This document shows, piece by piece, positions 24,592 to 32,702 of a stretch of 38,891 nucleotides of DNA. Source of the DNA: Lachnospiraceae bacterium (GTDB lineage: Bacteria; Bacillota; Clostridia; Lachnospirales; Lachnospiraceae); contig JAKSSA010000018.1 in assembly GCA_024403335.1 (NCBI GenBank), positions 1-38,891 of the forward strand. The letters are read 5' to 3'. A program made the translations under genes and the position numbers. How positions within the stretch are numbered: position 1 is the stretch's first letter; every line of letters starts with the position of its first letter. The notes beneath the pieces were generated by a model. It had not been told where the DNA came from. It did no database searches and worked only from the letters and a program-made list of their open reading frames with translations.

Positions 24592-25197
24592 TTAGTTTTC
24601 TATTACCTCTGTTTCACTGACAAGCTTTGACTCTATGAGTGCCCAAATCTCATCTTTGCCAGACTTATCAATTGCAGAAAATGGAATAATTGGTTCATTT
24701 TTTATTCCAAGTGACTGCTTTATTATTTTTATCATCTTTGCCTTTTCAACCTTTGATAATTTGTCACTTTTTGTTGCTATAACTAACACCGGCAAATCAA
24801 AAGCTTTAATCCAGTCAAACATCATCTTATCATTTTCAGAAGGCTCATGACGTATATCAACAAGCAGTGAAATCATCTTAAGCTGCTTTGAATTCTTAAG
24901 ATATCTTTCAATCATCTTGCCCCATTTAGCCTGTGTTTCCTTAGAAACCTTAGCAAACCCATAACCCGGCAAATCAACAAAATACAATTTATCTTCAATA
25001 TTGTAAAAATTAATTGTTTGAGTTTTCCCCGGCTGTGAGGAAGTTCTTGCAAGACTTTTTCTGTTAATCAACCCATTTATCAGAGATGATTTTCCCACAT
25101 TAGACTTACCTGCAAAAGCAATCTCTGGCAATGAATTGTCCGGCAGCTTGCTTGTAATACCACAAACTGTTTCCAAAGAAACATTATTGACGTTCAT
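24592..25197 (-). CDS. ysxC: Ribosome biogenesis GTPase YsxC/EngB
   Basis: A 201-residue GTPase needed for assembly of the large ribosomal subunit. The G1 motif GKSNVGKSS is at about 30-38, followed by the T/G2 region KTQTINFY, G3 DLPGYG and G4 TKSD. Length is normal for the family. AAGAGGT precedes the ATG. In Bacillus ysxC follows the clpX-lon region; here lon is absent and a DUF4364 gene takes its place, with a 231-bp gap upstream that probably carries the ysxC-rho promoter. Confidence 0.95.
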   Translation of the reverse strand: MNVNNVSLETVCGITSKLPDNSLPEIAFAGKSNVGKSSLINGLINRKSLARTSSQPGKTQTINFYNIEDKLYFVDLPGYGFAKVSKETQAKWGKMIERYLKNSKQLKMISLLVDIRHEPSENDKMMFDWIKAFDLPVLVIATKSDKLSKVEKAKMIKIIKQSLGIKNEPIIPFSAIDKSGKDEIWALIESKLVSETEVIEN

Positions 25198-25428
25198 AAA
25201 TACCTCTTTCTTTAATAAATAACTGCAAAAATACAGTATGCATTACCATGTTTCTATTCAATACAGAATAATCAAGTTTTATATCAAAAGTAATAAAGCA
25301 AACCTGATTACTAACCTCTGGTGGTTTAATAAATATATCAATTAAACGAAATTAATCGTCTTATAATCAAAATTAAATGGAAAAATTTGAAAAAAGAATC
25401 AGAAAAAAAGATATTGAAAACCCAAAAA

Positions 25429-25995
25429 TCAGTTCTCGCTATCATTATTTGTAGGGACTGTAATCTCACCTGAAAGAAGTGATGACATTACAATATCATA
25501 AATTTCGGAAGAAAGTTTCTTCCAATTGTTGCACATAATATCAGCGCATGCTTCAGAAGGTGCAAGGATGGTAAGCTTAAATAAATCATTTCCTCTTTCA
25601 GTAGAATGAAGTTCTGCATAAAACTCATTCGGCTTTGAAGAATAATAATCAGCTGATACCAAAAGCTGTTTTTGAGCCATATACATTTTCTCAGAAAGAC
25701 ACTGATCAATTTCATCACGAATTGAAACAGAAATATCCTTATAAAGAATATTTAAAGACTCACTTCCGTATTCAGTAATTTCAAGAACACCTGATGTGGT
25801 TTCGCTTCTTTTAGCGAAACCATCATCAACGAGTTCTGTAATTGCATTAACAATATTAAAATATGTGGTATAGTGTTTGTCTACAATAATATCAACAAGC
25901 TCCCTCTCAGAAAACGAACCATTCGTTTTATCAAGGATATACAAAATAATAAGTTTTGAAAGCATTAAATTGTCAGATATCAAAACAAACCCCAT
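25429..25995 (-). CDS. DUF4364 family protein, winged-helix type
   Basis: A 188-residue protein matching, from memory, the clostridial DUF4364 family. The N-terminal 75 residues look like a winged helix: ISDNLMLSKLIILYILDKTN, then a recognition-type helix HYTTYFNIVNAITELVDDGFAKR and a wing GVLEITEYG. The remainder is mixed alpha/beta without a recognisable motif. It follows clpX by 12 bp with only a weak ribosome-binding site (GTGAAAG), so it is likely part of the tig-clpP-clpX transcript. Its target is unknown. Confidence 0.72.
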   Translation of the reverse strand: MGFVLISDNLMLSKLIILYILDKTNGSFSERELVDIIVDKHYTTYFNIVNAITELVDDGFAKRSETTSGVLEITEYGSESLNILYKDISVSIRDEIDQCLSEKMYMAQKQLLVSADYYSSKPNEFYAELHSTERGNDLFKLTILAPSEACADIMCNNWKKLSSEIYDIVMSSLLSGEITVPTNNDSEN

Positions 25996-26007
25996 TCTTT
26001 CACAAAG

Positions 26008-27279
26008 CTACTCAACTACCGGATTAACTTTATCGGTAATGCATTCCTTTGTGATGCGACATTTCTTTATTTTGCTGTCAGATGAAATATCATACATAAC
26101 ATCCAACATTGCTCTTTCAAGAATGGATCTTAAACCTCTTGCTCCTGTCTTCTGCTCAATAGCCTGTTTTGCAACACTAACTAATGCATCATCGTCAAAA
26201 GATAAATCAACATTATCCAAACCAAAAAGATATTTATACTGCTTTACCAAAGAGTTTTTAGGTTCCTTAAGAATACGAACCAAAGCCTCTTCATCAAGCA
26301 AATCAAGTACGGTTACTACCGGTACTCTACCAACAAATTCAGGGATTAATCCAAACTTAATCAAATCATAGGGCATAACCTGCTTGAGAATATCACTGAT
26401 AACTTTCTCTTCAAAAAGACCGCTGTCAGAATTAAAGCCTATAGGTCGTTTATTTGTTCTGCTCTCTATAATTTTTTCAAGTCCGTCAAATGCACCACCA
26501 CAGATAAACAGAATATTCTTTGTATCTATCTGGATAAATTCCTGCTGAGGATGCTTTCTTCCACCCTGAGGAGGAACAGATGCTACAGTTCCCTCAAGTA
26601 TTTTCAGAAGTGCCTGCTGAACGCCTTCACCTGAAACATCTCGTGTTATTGAAACATTTTCTGATTTCTTTGAAATCTTATCAATTTCATCAATAAAGAT
26701 AATACCGACTTCAGCCTTTCTGATATCATAATCAGCAGCCTGTATAAGCTTTAACAGAATATTTTCAACATCTTCTCCTACATAACCAGCCTCGGTCAAT
26801 GTAGTAGCATCAGCAATGGCAAAAGGTACATTCAGAATTCTTGCAAGTGTCTGAGCAAGATAAGTCTTACCTGAACCTGTAGGTCCAACCATAAGAATGT
26901 TGCTTTTCTGAAGTTCAACCTCTGAATTGCCCTGATTCATAATTCGCTTATAGTGATTATAAACAGCAACAGCAAGTGTCTTCTTCGCAAGCTCCTGCCC
27001 AATTACATAATCATCAAGAGCCTGCATTATTTCCTTAGGTCTTAAAAGATTAAATTCATAACCTGCATTTTTCTTTTTTCTCTTTGAATTGCCTTCGTAA
27101 GATGCATAATAGTCATCATATACATCATCAAACTCGCCTTCATCCAACATGGTATCATAGATAATCTGAATGCAACGGTCACAAATGAGTTCACCATGAA
27201 GACCTGAGACAAGATGCTTTACTTTTGATTTCGGAACTCCACAAAAAGAGCACTTGGGATCATTTTCGTAACGTGCCAT
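26008..27279 (-). CDS. clpX: ATP-dependent protease ATPase subunit ClpX
   Basis: A 423-residue AAA+ unfoldase that feeds tagged substrates to ClpP. The zinc-binding N-domain has Cys10, Cys13, Cys33 and Cys36. An acidic and tyrosine-rich linker spans about 47-63 ([17 protein letters not shown]). Walker A is at 132-139 (GPTGSGKT), Walker B at about 193-198 (IIFIDE), and the sensor-2 region contains [10 protein letters not shown]. Length is normal. The ClpP-docking loop region (IGFNSD) is present. The start has GGAG 6 bp upstream. It follows clpP by 11 bp. Confidence 0.97.
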   Translation of the reverse strand: MARYENDPKCSFCGVPKSKVKHLVSGLHGELICDRCIQIIYDTMLDEGEFDDVYDDYYASYEGNSKRKKKNAGYEFNLLRPKEIMQALDDYVIGQELAKKTLAVAVYNHYKRIMNQGNSEVELQKSNILMVGPTGSGKTYLAQTLARILNVPFAIADATTLTEAGYVGEDVENILLKLIQAADYDIRKAEVGIIFIDEIDKISKKSENVSITRDVSGEGVQQALLKILEGTVASVPPQGGRKHPQQEFIQIDTKNILFICGGAFDGLEKIIESRTNKRPIGFNSDSGLFEEKVISDILKQVMPYDLIKFGLIPEFVGRVPVVTVLDLLDEEALVRILKEPKNSLVKQYKYLFGLDNVDLSFDDDALVSVAKQAIEQKTGARGLRSILERAMLDVMYDISSDSKIKKCRITKECITDKVNPVVE

Positions 27280-27290
27280 TATTCTCCATT

Positions 27291-27872
27291 CTAATGATGC
27301 TCAACAATAGCATCAATAATACCATATTCCAAAGCTTCCTGTGCAGTGAGATAATTATCTCTGTCAGTATCAATTTCTACTGTCTCTATAGGACGGCCGG
27401 TATTCTTAGCGAGGATTTCATTCAATTTCTTCTTGGTCTTCAAAATCTGCTCAGCAACTATCTGAATTTCAGTTGCCTGACCCTTTGCACCACCTGAAGG
27501 CTGATGAATCATAATCTCAGCATTGGGTAAAGCAAGTCTTTTGCCCTTTGCACCACCTGCAAGCAAGAATGCGCCCATAGATGCTGCCATACCAATGCAA
27601 ATTGTTGAAACATCACACTTAACAAACTGCATGGTATCATAAATAGCCATACCGGCTGTTACTGAACCACCGGGGCTGTTAATATAAAGATTGATGTCCT
27701 TCTTAGGATCCTCAGCTTCAAGGAAAAGAAGCTGTGCTACTACCAAACTTGCAGTAACATCATTTACTTCTTCACCAAGAAACATGATTCTGTCCTTTAA
27801 CAATCTTGAATACATGTCATAAGAGCGTTCACCCTTACTCGTCTGTTCAATAACATAAGGTACTAAACTCAT
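27291..27872 (-). CDS. clpP: ATP-dependent Clp protease proteolytic subunit ClpP
   Basis: A 193-residue serine peptidase forming the tetradecameric chamber used with ClpX. I place the start at 27872 ([10 protein letters not shown]) rather than five codons upstream, because GAAAGGAA lies directly before this ATG. The catalytic triad is then Ser98 (GMAASMGA), His123 (MIHQPSGG) and Asp172 (DTDRDNY), the same numbering as in Bacillus subtilis ClpP. The glycine-rich [12 protein letters not shown] loop is present. It is cotranscribed with tig upstream and clpX downstream. Confidence 0.97.
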   Translation of the reverse strand: MSLVPYVIEQTSKGERSYDMYSRLLKDRIMFLGEEVNDVTASLVVAQLLFLEAEDPKKDINLYINSPGGSVTAGMAIYDTMQFVKCDVSTICIGMAASMGAFLLAGGAKGKRLALPNAEIMIHQPSGGAKGQATEIQIVAEQILKTKKKLNEILAKNTGRPIETVEIDTDRDNYLTAQEALEYGIIDAIVEHH

Positions 27873-27886
27873 AGTATTTCCTTTCA

Positions 27887-29167
27887 TTATTTAGCTTCAG
27901 CATAAACGAAATCAAGTGCCTTACCAACACGAAGATCCATCTTAATGCTTTCTGCATCCTTTTCCTTAATATATTCCTTAAGCTTTGCAACTTCCATCTG
28001 ATAGTTCTTAGCCATCTTTTCGATTTCTGCTTCATACTCTTCATCTGTAACTGCAATATTTTCTGCCTTTGCAACTTCTTCAAGTACAAGACGATACTGA
28101 ATCTTCTTCAAAGCTGTAGGCTCAAGAGAAGCTATGTACTTGTCAATATCCATACCTGTGTACTGAAGATACATTTCAAGTGAAATGCCCTGTGCCTGCA
28201 TGCTCTGTGCAGCCTGCTCAGCCATTGATTCTGCTGTTGACTTAACCTGCTTATCAGAAATTTCCATCTTTGAATCAGCAATAATCTTCTCAACGATAGC
28301 ATCTTCAACTCTTGACTTTTCCTGTTCTTCCTTCTTAGCAAGAAGGTTCTTCTTAACATCTTCCTTGTATTCGGCAAATGTTTCAAAATCTGATACTTCT
28401 GAAGCAAACTCATCATCAAGCTCAGGTAAAACCTTAGCCTTAATTTCATTAACCTTTACCTTGAATACTGCAGGCTTGCCCTTAAGCTCTTCTGCATGAT
28501 ATTCATCAGGGAACTTAACATTAACATCGAATTCATCACCGATATTATGTCCAACAATCTGATCCTCGAAAGTATCAATGAAAGAATGTGAACCAATTAC
28601 GAGTCCGTAATTTTCACCCTTGCCACCATCAAAAGCAACACCATCACAGAAACCTTCATAATCAATATAAGCTGTATCTCCATCTGCTACTGCACGATCT
28701 GTTACAGATACATTTGTTGCATTTGCTTCTCTTTCACGATTAATTACCTTATCGATTTCTTCATCTGTTACTTCCAAAGTTGTTCTTTCAACTTCAATTC
28801 CCTTATATGAACCAAGTGTAACCTCCGGACGAACTGCAACAACTGCTGTAAATACGAAATCAGCGCCCTTCTCTACCTTTTCTACAGAAACTGTAGGACG
28901 TGAAACGATTTCAAGACCACAAGCTTCTGCTGCTTCATCATAAGCATCAGGCATAACTTCATTTGCTGCATCTTCATAGAAAACGCCTGCACCATACATT
29001 TTCTCAATAAGCTGTCTTGTAGCTTTACCTTTTCTGAAACCGGGAACATTGATTTTGTTCTTGTTCTTCTGGTATGCATTGTCAATAGCCTTTTCAAAAA
29101 CTGCCTTGTCTACTGTAATAGTGAGCTTTGCTTCACTCTTTTCCAACTTTTCAACTGAATAATTCAT
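27887..29167 (-). CDS. tig: Trigger factor (ribosome-associated chaperone)
   Basis: A 426-residue chaperone with three parts. The N-terminal ribosome-binding domain carries the signature GFRKGKATR (about 44-52; the usual proline is replaced by alanine-threonine). The FKBP-type prolyl isomerase domain is at about 155-240 ([15 protein letters not shown] and [21 protein letters not shown]). The C-terminal helical substrate-binding domain follows. Length is normal. It is the first gene of the tig-clpP-clpX unit, with a clear promoter and the ribosome-binding site CGGAGGAAC. Confidence 0.95.
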   Translation of the reverse strand: MNYSVEKLEKSEAKLTITVDKAVFEKAIDNAYQKNKNKINVPGFRKGKATRQLIEKMYGAGVFYEDAANEVMPDAYDEAAEACGLEIVSRPTVSVEKVEKGADFVFTAVVAVRPEVTLGSYKGIEVERTTLEVTDEEIDKVINREREANATNVSVTDRAVADGDTAYIDYEGFCDGVAFDGGKGENYGLVIGSHSFIDTFEDQIVGHNIGDEFDVNVKFPDEYHAEELKGKPAVFKVKVNEIKAKVLPELDDEFASEVSDFETFAEYKEDVKKNLLAKKEEQEKSRVEDAIVEKIIADSKMEISDKQVKSTAESMAEQAAQSMQAQGISLEMYLQYTGMDIDKYIASLEPTALKKIQYRLVLEEVAKAENIAVTDEEYEAEIEKMAKNYQMEVAKLKEYIKEKDAESIKMDLRVGKALDFVYAEAK

Positions 29168-29214
29168 TAGTTCCTCCGAAATATGTTTAATATGTTAAAA
29201 TTTCACAATTTTGT

Positions 29215-29243
29215 ATTGTATCATAATTACTATCAAAAGACAA
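29215..29243 (-). promoter_or_regulatory. Sigma-A promoter of tig-clpP-clpX
   Basis: On the minus strand TTGTCT (29243-29238) and TACAAT (29220-29215) are separated by exactly 17 bp, giving a leader of about 40 nt before the tig start. No CtsR-like heptanucleotide repeat was seen around it. Confidence 0.72.
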
Positions 29244-29247
29244 ATAC

Positions 29248-29290
29248 TTTTTTCTATGCCACAACATGGCTATTTTTTCTATGCCACAAC
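29248..29290. repeat. 25-bp-period tandem repeat at the 3' end of glmM
   Basis: The 18-bp sequence TTTTTTCTATGCCACAAC occurs at 29248-29265 and again at 29273-29290. The second copy contains the glmM stop codon. The repeat looks like a local duplication of the gene's last codons into the downstream spacer, just before the tig promoter. Confidence 0.75.
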
Positions 29291-30625
29291 GTGACCTCTC
29301 TTTTTAATAACTTCTATAACTGAATCCACGCATTCTTCACATTGTTTAAGAGTAGGTGCTTCAACCATTACACGAATAACCGGTTCAGTTCCTGATTCAC
29401 GAACAAGAATCCTTCCATCATTTCCAAGTAAAGCTTTAACCTCTTCAACCTTTGCTACAACAGCCTCATCACCTTGTGCTGCTGATTTGCTGTATACTCT
29501 GACATTCTTTAAAACCTGAGGGAATATGGTCATATCCTTAGCTAATGCTTTTAAGGAGGACTTCTTTTCAATCATTATCTCCATAAGCTTAATTGCTGTC
29601 AAAATACCATCACCTGTTGAAGCATATTTACTGAATATAATATGTCCCGAATTCTCTCCACCGATTGAGTGTCCGTACTGCATCATATTTTCAAATACAT
29701 ACTTATCTCCGACCTTAGTCTGGGTATATTCAATATCTGCTGCCTCTAATGCCTTGTAAAGGCCCATATTTGACATTACTGTAGTTACAACTGTATTATT
29801 TGTAAGCTCACCGCGTTCCTTCAAATATCTTCCGACAATGTACATTATCTGATCACCATTGATTTCATTTCCGTCTTCATCAACTGCAAGACATCTGTCA
29901 GCATCTCCGTCAAAAGCAAAGCCACAATCAAGTCCATTTTCAACAACGAATGCTTTTAGCTTTTCCATATGCGTTGAACCACAGCCCATATTAATATTCA
30001 AACCATCAGGCTGATCACCTAAGCAATAGGTTTTTGCGCCAAGTGTATCAAAGACATTTTTTGCAATCGTTGTTGAAGCACCGTTTGCCATATCAAGTCC
30101 TACTCTTTTATCCTTAAAAGATCTTGTTGCAAGTGATACCAAATGTCCAATATAACGGTTTCTTCCAAGTGAATAATCTATGGTTTTTCCGATAAATTCT
30201 CTCTTGGCTAAAGGAATCTCTCCTATTTCTCCATCAATATACTGTTCAATCAGTGCCTCAACATCAGCTTCAATCTTATAACCTAAATGGTTGATAATCT
30301 TAATTCCATTGTCATAAAACGGATTATGGCTTGCAGTAATCATTACGCCACAGTCAAAATCATCAGATTTAACTACATATGAAACAGACGGAGTTGTTGT
30401 TACATGAAGAAGATATGCATCAGCACCTGAAGCAGTAAGACCTGCTGTCAAAGCATATTCAAGCATATAACTTGATCTTCTTGTATCTTTACCTATAACT
30501 ATCTTAGCAGGATGCTCATGCCCAAAATAATATCCTAAATAACGACCGATTTTGAATGCATGTTCAACTGTCAAGCCTACGTTAGCTTCTCCTCTGAAGC
30601 CATCAGTTCCGAAATATTTGCCCAT
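29279..30625 (-). CDS. glmM: Phosphoglucosamine mutase
   Basis: A 448-residue alpha-phosphohexomutase that converts glucosamine 6-phosphate to glucosamine 1-phosphate for peptidoglycan precursor synthesis. It starts MGKYFGTDGFRGEAN as GlmM proteins do. The phosphoserine is Ser99 (MITASHNPFYDNGIK), the metal-binding loop DGDADRCLAVD, and the C-terminal phosphate loop RESGTEPVIRVM. Length is typical. AGAGGT precedes the ATG. A small GAAA-capped hairpin (CCGC-GAAA-GCGG, 30640-30651) sits in the 55-bp spacer upstream. Confidence 0.97.
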   Translation of the reverse strand: MGKYFGTDGFRGEANVGLTVEHAFKIGRYLGYYFGHEHPAKIVIGKDTRRSSYMLEYALTAGLTASGADAYLLHVTTTPSVSYVVKSDDFDCGVMITASHNPFYDNGIKIINHLGYKIEADVEALIEQYIDGEIGEIPLAKREFIGKTIDYSLGRNRYIGHLVSLATRSFKDKRVGLDMANGASTTIAKNVFDTLGAKTYCLGDQPDGLNINMGCGSTHMEKLKAFVVENGLDCGFAFDGDADRCLAVDEDGNEINGDQIMYIVGRYLKERGELTNNTVVTTVMSNMGLYKALEAADIEYTQTKVGDKYVFENMMQYGHSIGGENSGHIIFSKYASTGDGILTAIKLMEIMIEKKSSLKALAKDMTIFPQVLKNVRVYSKSAAQGDEAVVAKVEEVKALLGNDGRILVRESGTEPVIRVMVEAPTLKQCEECVDSVIEVIKKRGHVVA

Positions 30626-30680
30626 ATTACCTCTCTATGCCGCTTTCGCGGTTACTTTTTTATTTATTTTTATGATAAAA

Positions 30681-31838
30681 TCATTCAGATTTCTTTTTTC
30701 TTGATACTACCTTAACATTAGAAACAACCTGATTTCTTCCGCTTTCCTTAGCTTCATAAAGTCTTAAATCAGCTTTTTCGTAAAGCCTTGTCTCATCCAT
30801 CTTCTCATCAAGCATCTCAACAAATAAACCAATGCTTACAGAAACAACTCCGATAGGTCCGTCAATATGCTCAATTTTTGCTTCTCTTACATTTTCGCAA
30901 ACCTTTTCAACAAGCTTTACTATCTCGCGCCTTTTCTGCATCACAGCAAAAATAACAAATTCCTCACCGCCAATTCTTGCCGCTGTAACATTTTTCATTT
31001 CCTTTATGGTAGCCATAATTATTGAAGCCACCTGTTTAAGACAAATATCTCCTGCCGGATGTCCATATCTGTCATTATACTTTTTAAAATAGTCAATATC
31101 CAATATTGCATATCCTACATAATGTGTCGCATCACCTGACTTGCTGATACCTTTTTTAATTGAATCAATCGCCTTATTAAGACCATTTCTGTTAGGCATT
31201 AATGTTAGAGGGTCCTGTTCACTTGCTTTTGCTTCACTTTCAAGCCTGGTTCTGTTAAGAACATTTTTCCATGATTCATAATATAGCTGATATGCAGTCA
31301 GTAAGGCAATCAGATGAACAAAAAATACCATCTGATAATCCCATATTCCCAAATCAGCATAGCTTTGATTCTGCAAATAAATTACAAAAAACATGCCAAA
31401 TTCAAGCAGCATTACTGCAATATATCTGACATAAGACATTCTGATTACAATGGCAACTGACAGCACTATAAGATAATATACCGCAAGACTTTTAAAAATT
31501 CTGTAACACTCTGAAGAAAAATAAGTAAAATATCCAATATTCAAAAGAATATAAAACAGAATTGAATAATGATACAGCTTCTTAACTCTCTGTTTTATCA
31601 AAGCTGAGAAAAAGAGGGCATATCCGAATGTTATACATGCATAAATCACTATATTTATTAAAAGCTCACCCGGTATTTTATCTTCTGTCTGAAATGAAGA
31701 CATGATTAAAAGAAGCAGGCAAAGTCCTGTCGCAGCAAAGCCGGAATACATTCCGCGCTGCATATTCATCACAGATAAAGCCTGTATCGATTTTTTATTA
31801 TGTCTTTTCTGTCGTTTGTAAGATTCAATAAAACTCAT
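30681..31838 (-). CDS. Membrane-bound diguanylate cyclase (GGDEF)
   Basis: A 385-residue protein with about six hydrophobic segments over residues 30-185 and a cytoplasmic GGDEF domain from about 205. The domain has DPLTLMPNRNGL, DIDYFKKYNDRYGHPAGD (247-264) and the active-site signature GGEEF at 290-294, so it should make cyclic di-GMP. The usual inhibitory-site RxxD four residues before GGEEF is absent (KNVT), which predicts no product feedback. The N-terminal half matches no named sensor domain I recognise. It starts 27 bp after the DJ-1-type gene and may share its promoter. Confidence 0.92.
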   Translation of the reverse strand: MSFIESYKRQKRHNKKSIQALSVMNMQRGMYSGFAATGLCLLLLIMSSFQTEDKIPGELLINIVIYACITFGYALFFSALIKQRVKKLYHYSILFYILLNIGYFTYFSSECYRIFKSLAVYYLIVLSVAIVIRMSYVRYIAVMLLEFGMFFVIYLQNQSYADLGIWDYQMVFFVHLIALLTAYQLYYESWKNVLNRTRLESEAKASEQDPLTLMPNRNGLNKAIDSIKKGISKSGDATHYVGYAILDIDYFKKYNDRYGHPAGDICLKQVASIIMATIKEMKNVTAARIGGEEFVIFAVMQKRREIVKLVEKVCENVREAKIEHIDGPIGVVSVSIGLFVEMLDEKMDETRLYEKADLRLYEAKESGRNQVVSNVKVVSRKKKSE

Positions 31839-31865
31839 GTCGCCTCTTTAAAAAAAGTGAAATGT

Positions 31866-32468
31866 CTATTTATAAATGATTCCCTGAAGTATGTCTTCAG
31901 CCTTCTTTTCGTTTACCAGAACTTTGATAATCTCTGCCGAAAAAGGAATAGCAAGTCCCATGCCGCTTGCAGTAATAATTTTTCCGTCTCTTATAACACT
32001 TTTAGGAACAAATTCTGCTTTTTCCATTCCTTGTGAATTTTCAAATCCCGGATATGCAGTAACTTTCTTTCCATCTGTAATTCCATAAAAACTCAAAACC
32101 GAAGGTGCTGCACATATAGCGCATATATACTTATCATTTGCCACTGCATAATCAAGAGCTCTCTTAACAAAGCTGCTTTCTCTAAGGTAATTAGTACCAG
32201 GCAATCCTCCCGGCAAAACTATACAATCAAAGTCAAATTCCTCAATATTATAATCAACTTCATCAGCAAAAAACTCAATATTATGAGAGCCACAAATTAA
32301 ATAATCCGTAATCTCATCCTCAGAAGTTTCACAGCCTCTTGATTTTCTTACTTCATCCTCTACTGCAACCGTTACTACCTCTACCCCTGAGCGTCTTAAC
32401 ATATCTACCACAGTCAATGCTTCAATTTCTTCGCATCCGTTCGATAAAGTCATCATTAGCTTTGCCAT
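31866..32468 (-). CDS. DJ-1/PfpI family protein
   Basis: A 200-residue protein of the DJ-1/ThiJ/PfpI superfamily. The nucleophile-elbow cysteine is Cys119 in AICAAPSVL, the conserved glutamate is Glu16 in GCEEIEALTVVDMLRR, and VLPGG lies at about 84-88. A polar insert of about 20 residues (RKSRGCETSEDEITDYLICG region, 41-60) makes it slightly longer than the usual 180-185. Members act as glyoxalases, deglycases or redox-responsive chaperones; which applies here is unclear. The ribosome-binding site is GGAGGTGG. Its promoter carries a palindromic operator, so it is probably inducible. Confidence 0.9.
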   Translation of the reverse strand: MAKLMMTLSNGCEEIEALTVVDMLRRSGVEVVTVAVEDEVRKSRGCETSEDEITDYLICGSHNIEFFADEVDYNIEEFDFDCIVLPGGLPGTNYLRESSFVKRALDYAVANDKYICAICAAPSVLSFYGITDGKKVTAYPGFENSQGMEKAEFVPKSVIRDGKIITASGMGLAIPFSAEIIKVLVNEKKAEDILQGIIYK

Positions 32469-32482
32469 GCTGCCACCTCCAT

Positions 32483-32501
32483 ATAATTAGCACCTAATTA
32501 T
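32483..32501. promoter_or_regulatory. Perfect palindromic operator over the DJ-1 gene promoter
   Basis: ATAATTAG (32483-32490) and CTAATTAT (32494-32501) form a perfect inverted repeat around a CAC centre. It overlaps the -10 box and the expected transcription start, so a bound protein would block the polymerase. The size and AT-rich form suit a dimeric MarR-type regulator, but no such gene is in the window. Confidence 0.6.
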
Positions 32502-32525
32502 AGCATTTTTACTTTTATTTCTCAA
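32497..32525 (-). promoter_or_regulatory. Strong sigma-A promoter of the DJ-1 gene
   Basis: On the minus strand TTGAGA (32525-32520) is followed after 17 bp by a perfect TATAAT (32502-32497), with an extended -10 TGC immediately before it. This is the best promoter match in the window. Confidence 0.82.
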
Positions 32526-32639
32526 GACCTTTTACCCAATGGCAAATCCTGACCAGATTAAACTTGTTAGATTAACCAAATTTCATCAAATTCCAAGTCT
32601 GCATTTGTTATGCAAAAAAACTTTTACAAAAAAACAAAA

Positions 32640-32672
32640 AACGGCTTCAAACATTTATTGTCTGAAACCGTT
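32640..32672 (-). terminator. Intrinsic terminator after the ABC exporter operon
   Basis: On the minus strand a 14-bp stem (two G-U pairs) begins AACGGTTTCAGACA, closes with TGTTTGAAGCCGTT and runs into TTTTGTTTTTTTG. It follows the second exporter gene by 30 bp. Confidence 0.9.
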
Positions 32673-32702
32673 AATAAAGTTTAATAAAGATTAATAAATA
32701 AA

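Noticed and set aside
25198-25428. Hidden gene or riboswitch in the gap upstream of ysxC
   Set aside because: No open frame, strong hairpin or recognisable aptamer; only weak -35/-10 pairs such as TTGAAT with TACTGT and a short AT-rich inverted repeat.
27873-27887. ClpP start five codons upstream
   Set aside because: The Shine-Dalgarno for the downstream ATG lies inside this extension, and catalytic numbering matches known ClpP only from 27872.
30640-30651. Terminator at the CCGC-GAAA-GCGG hairpin before glmM
   Set aside because: On the minus strand it is followed by CATAGAGAGG, not by Ts, and the stem is only 4 bp.
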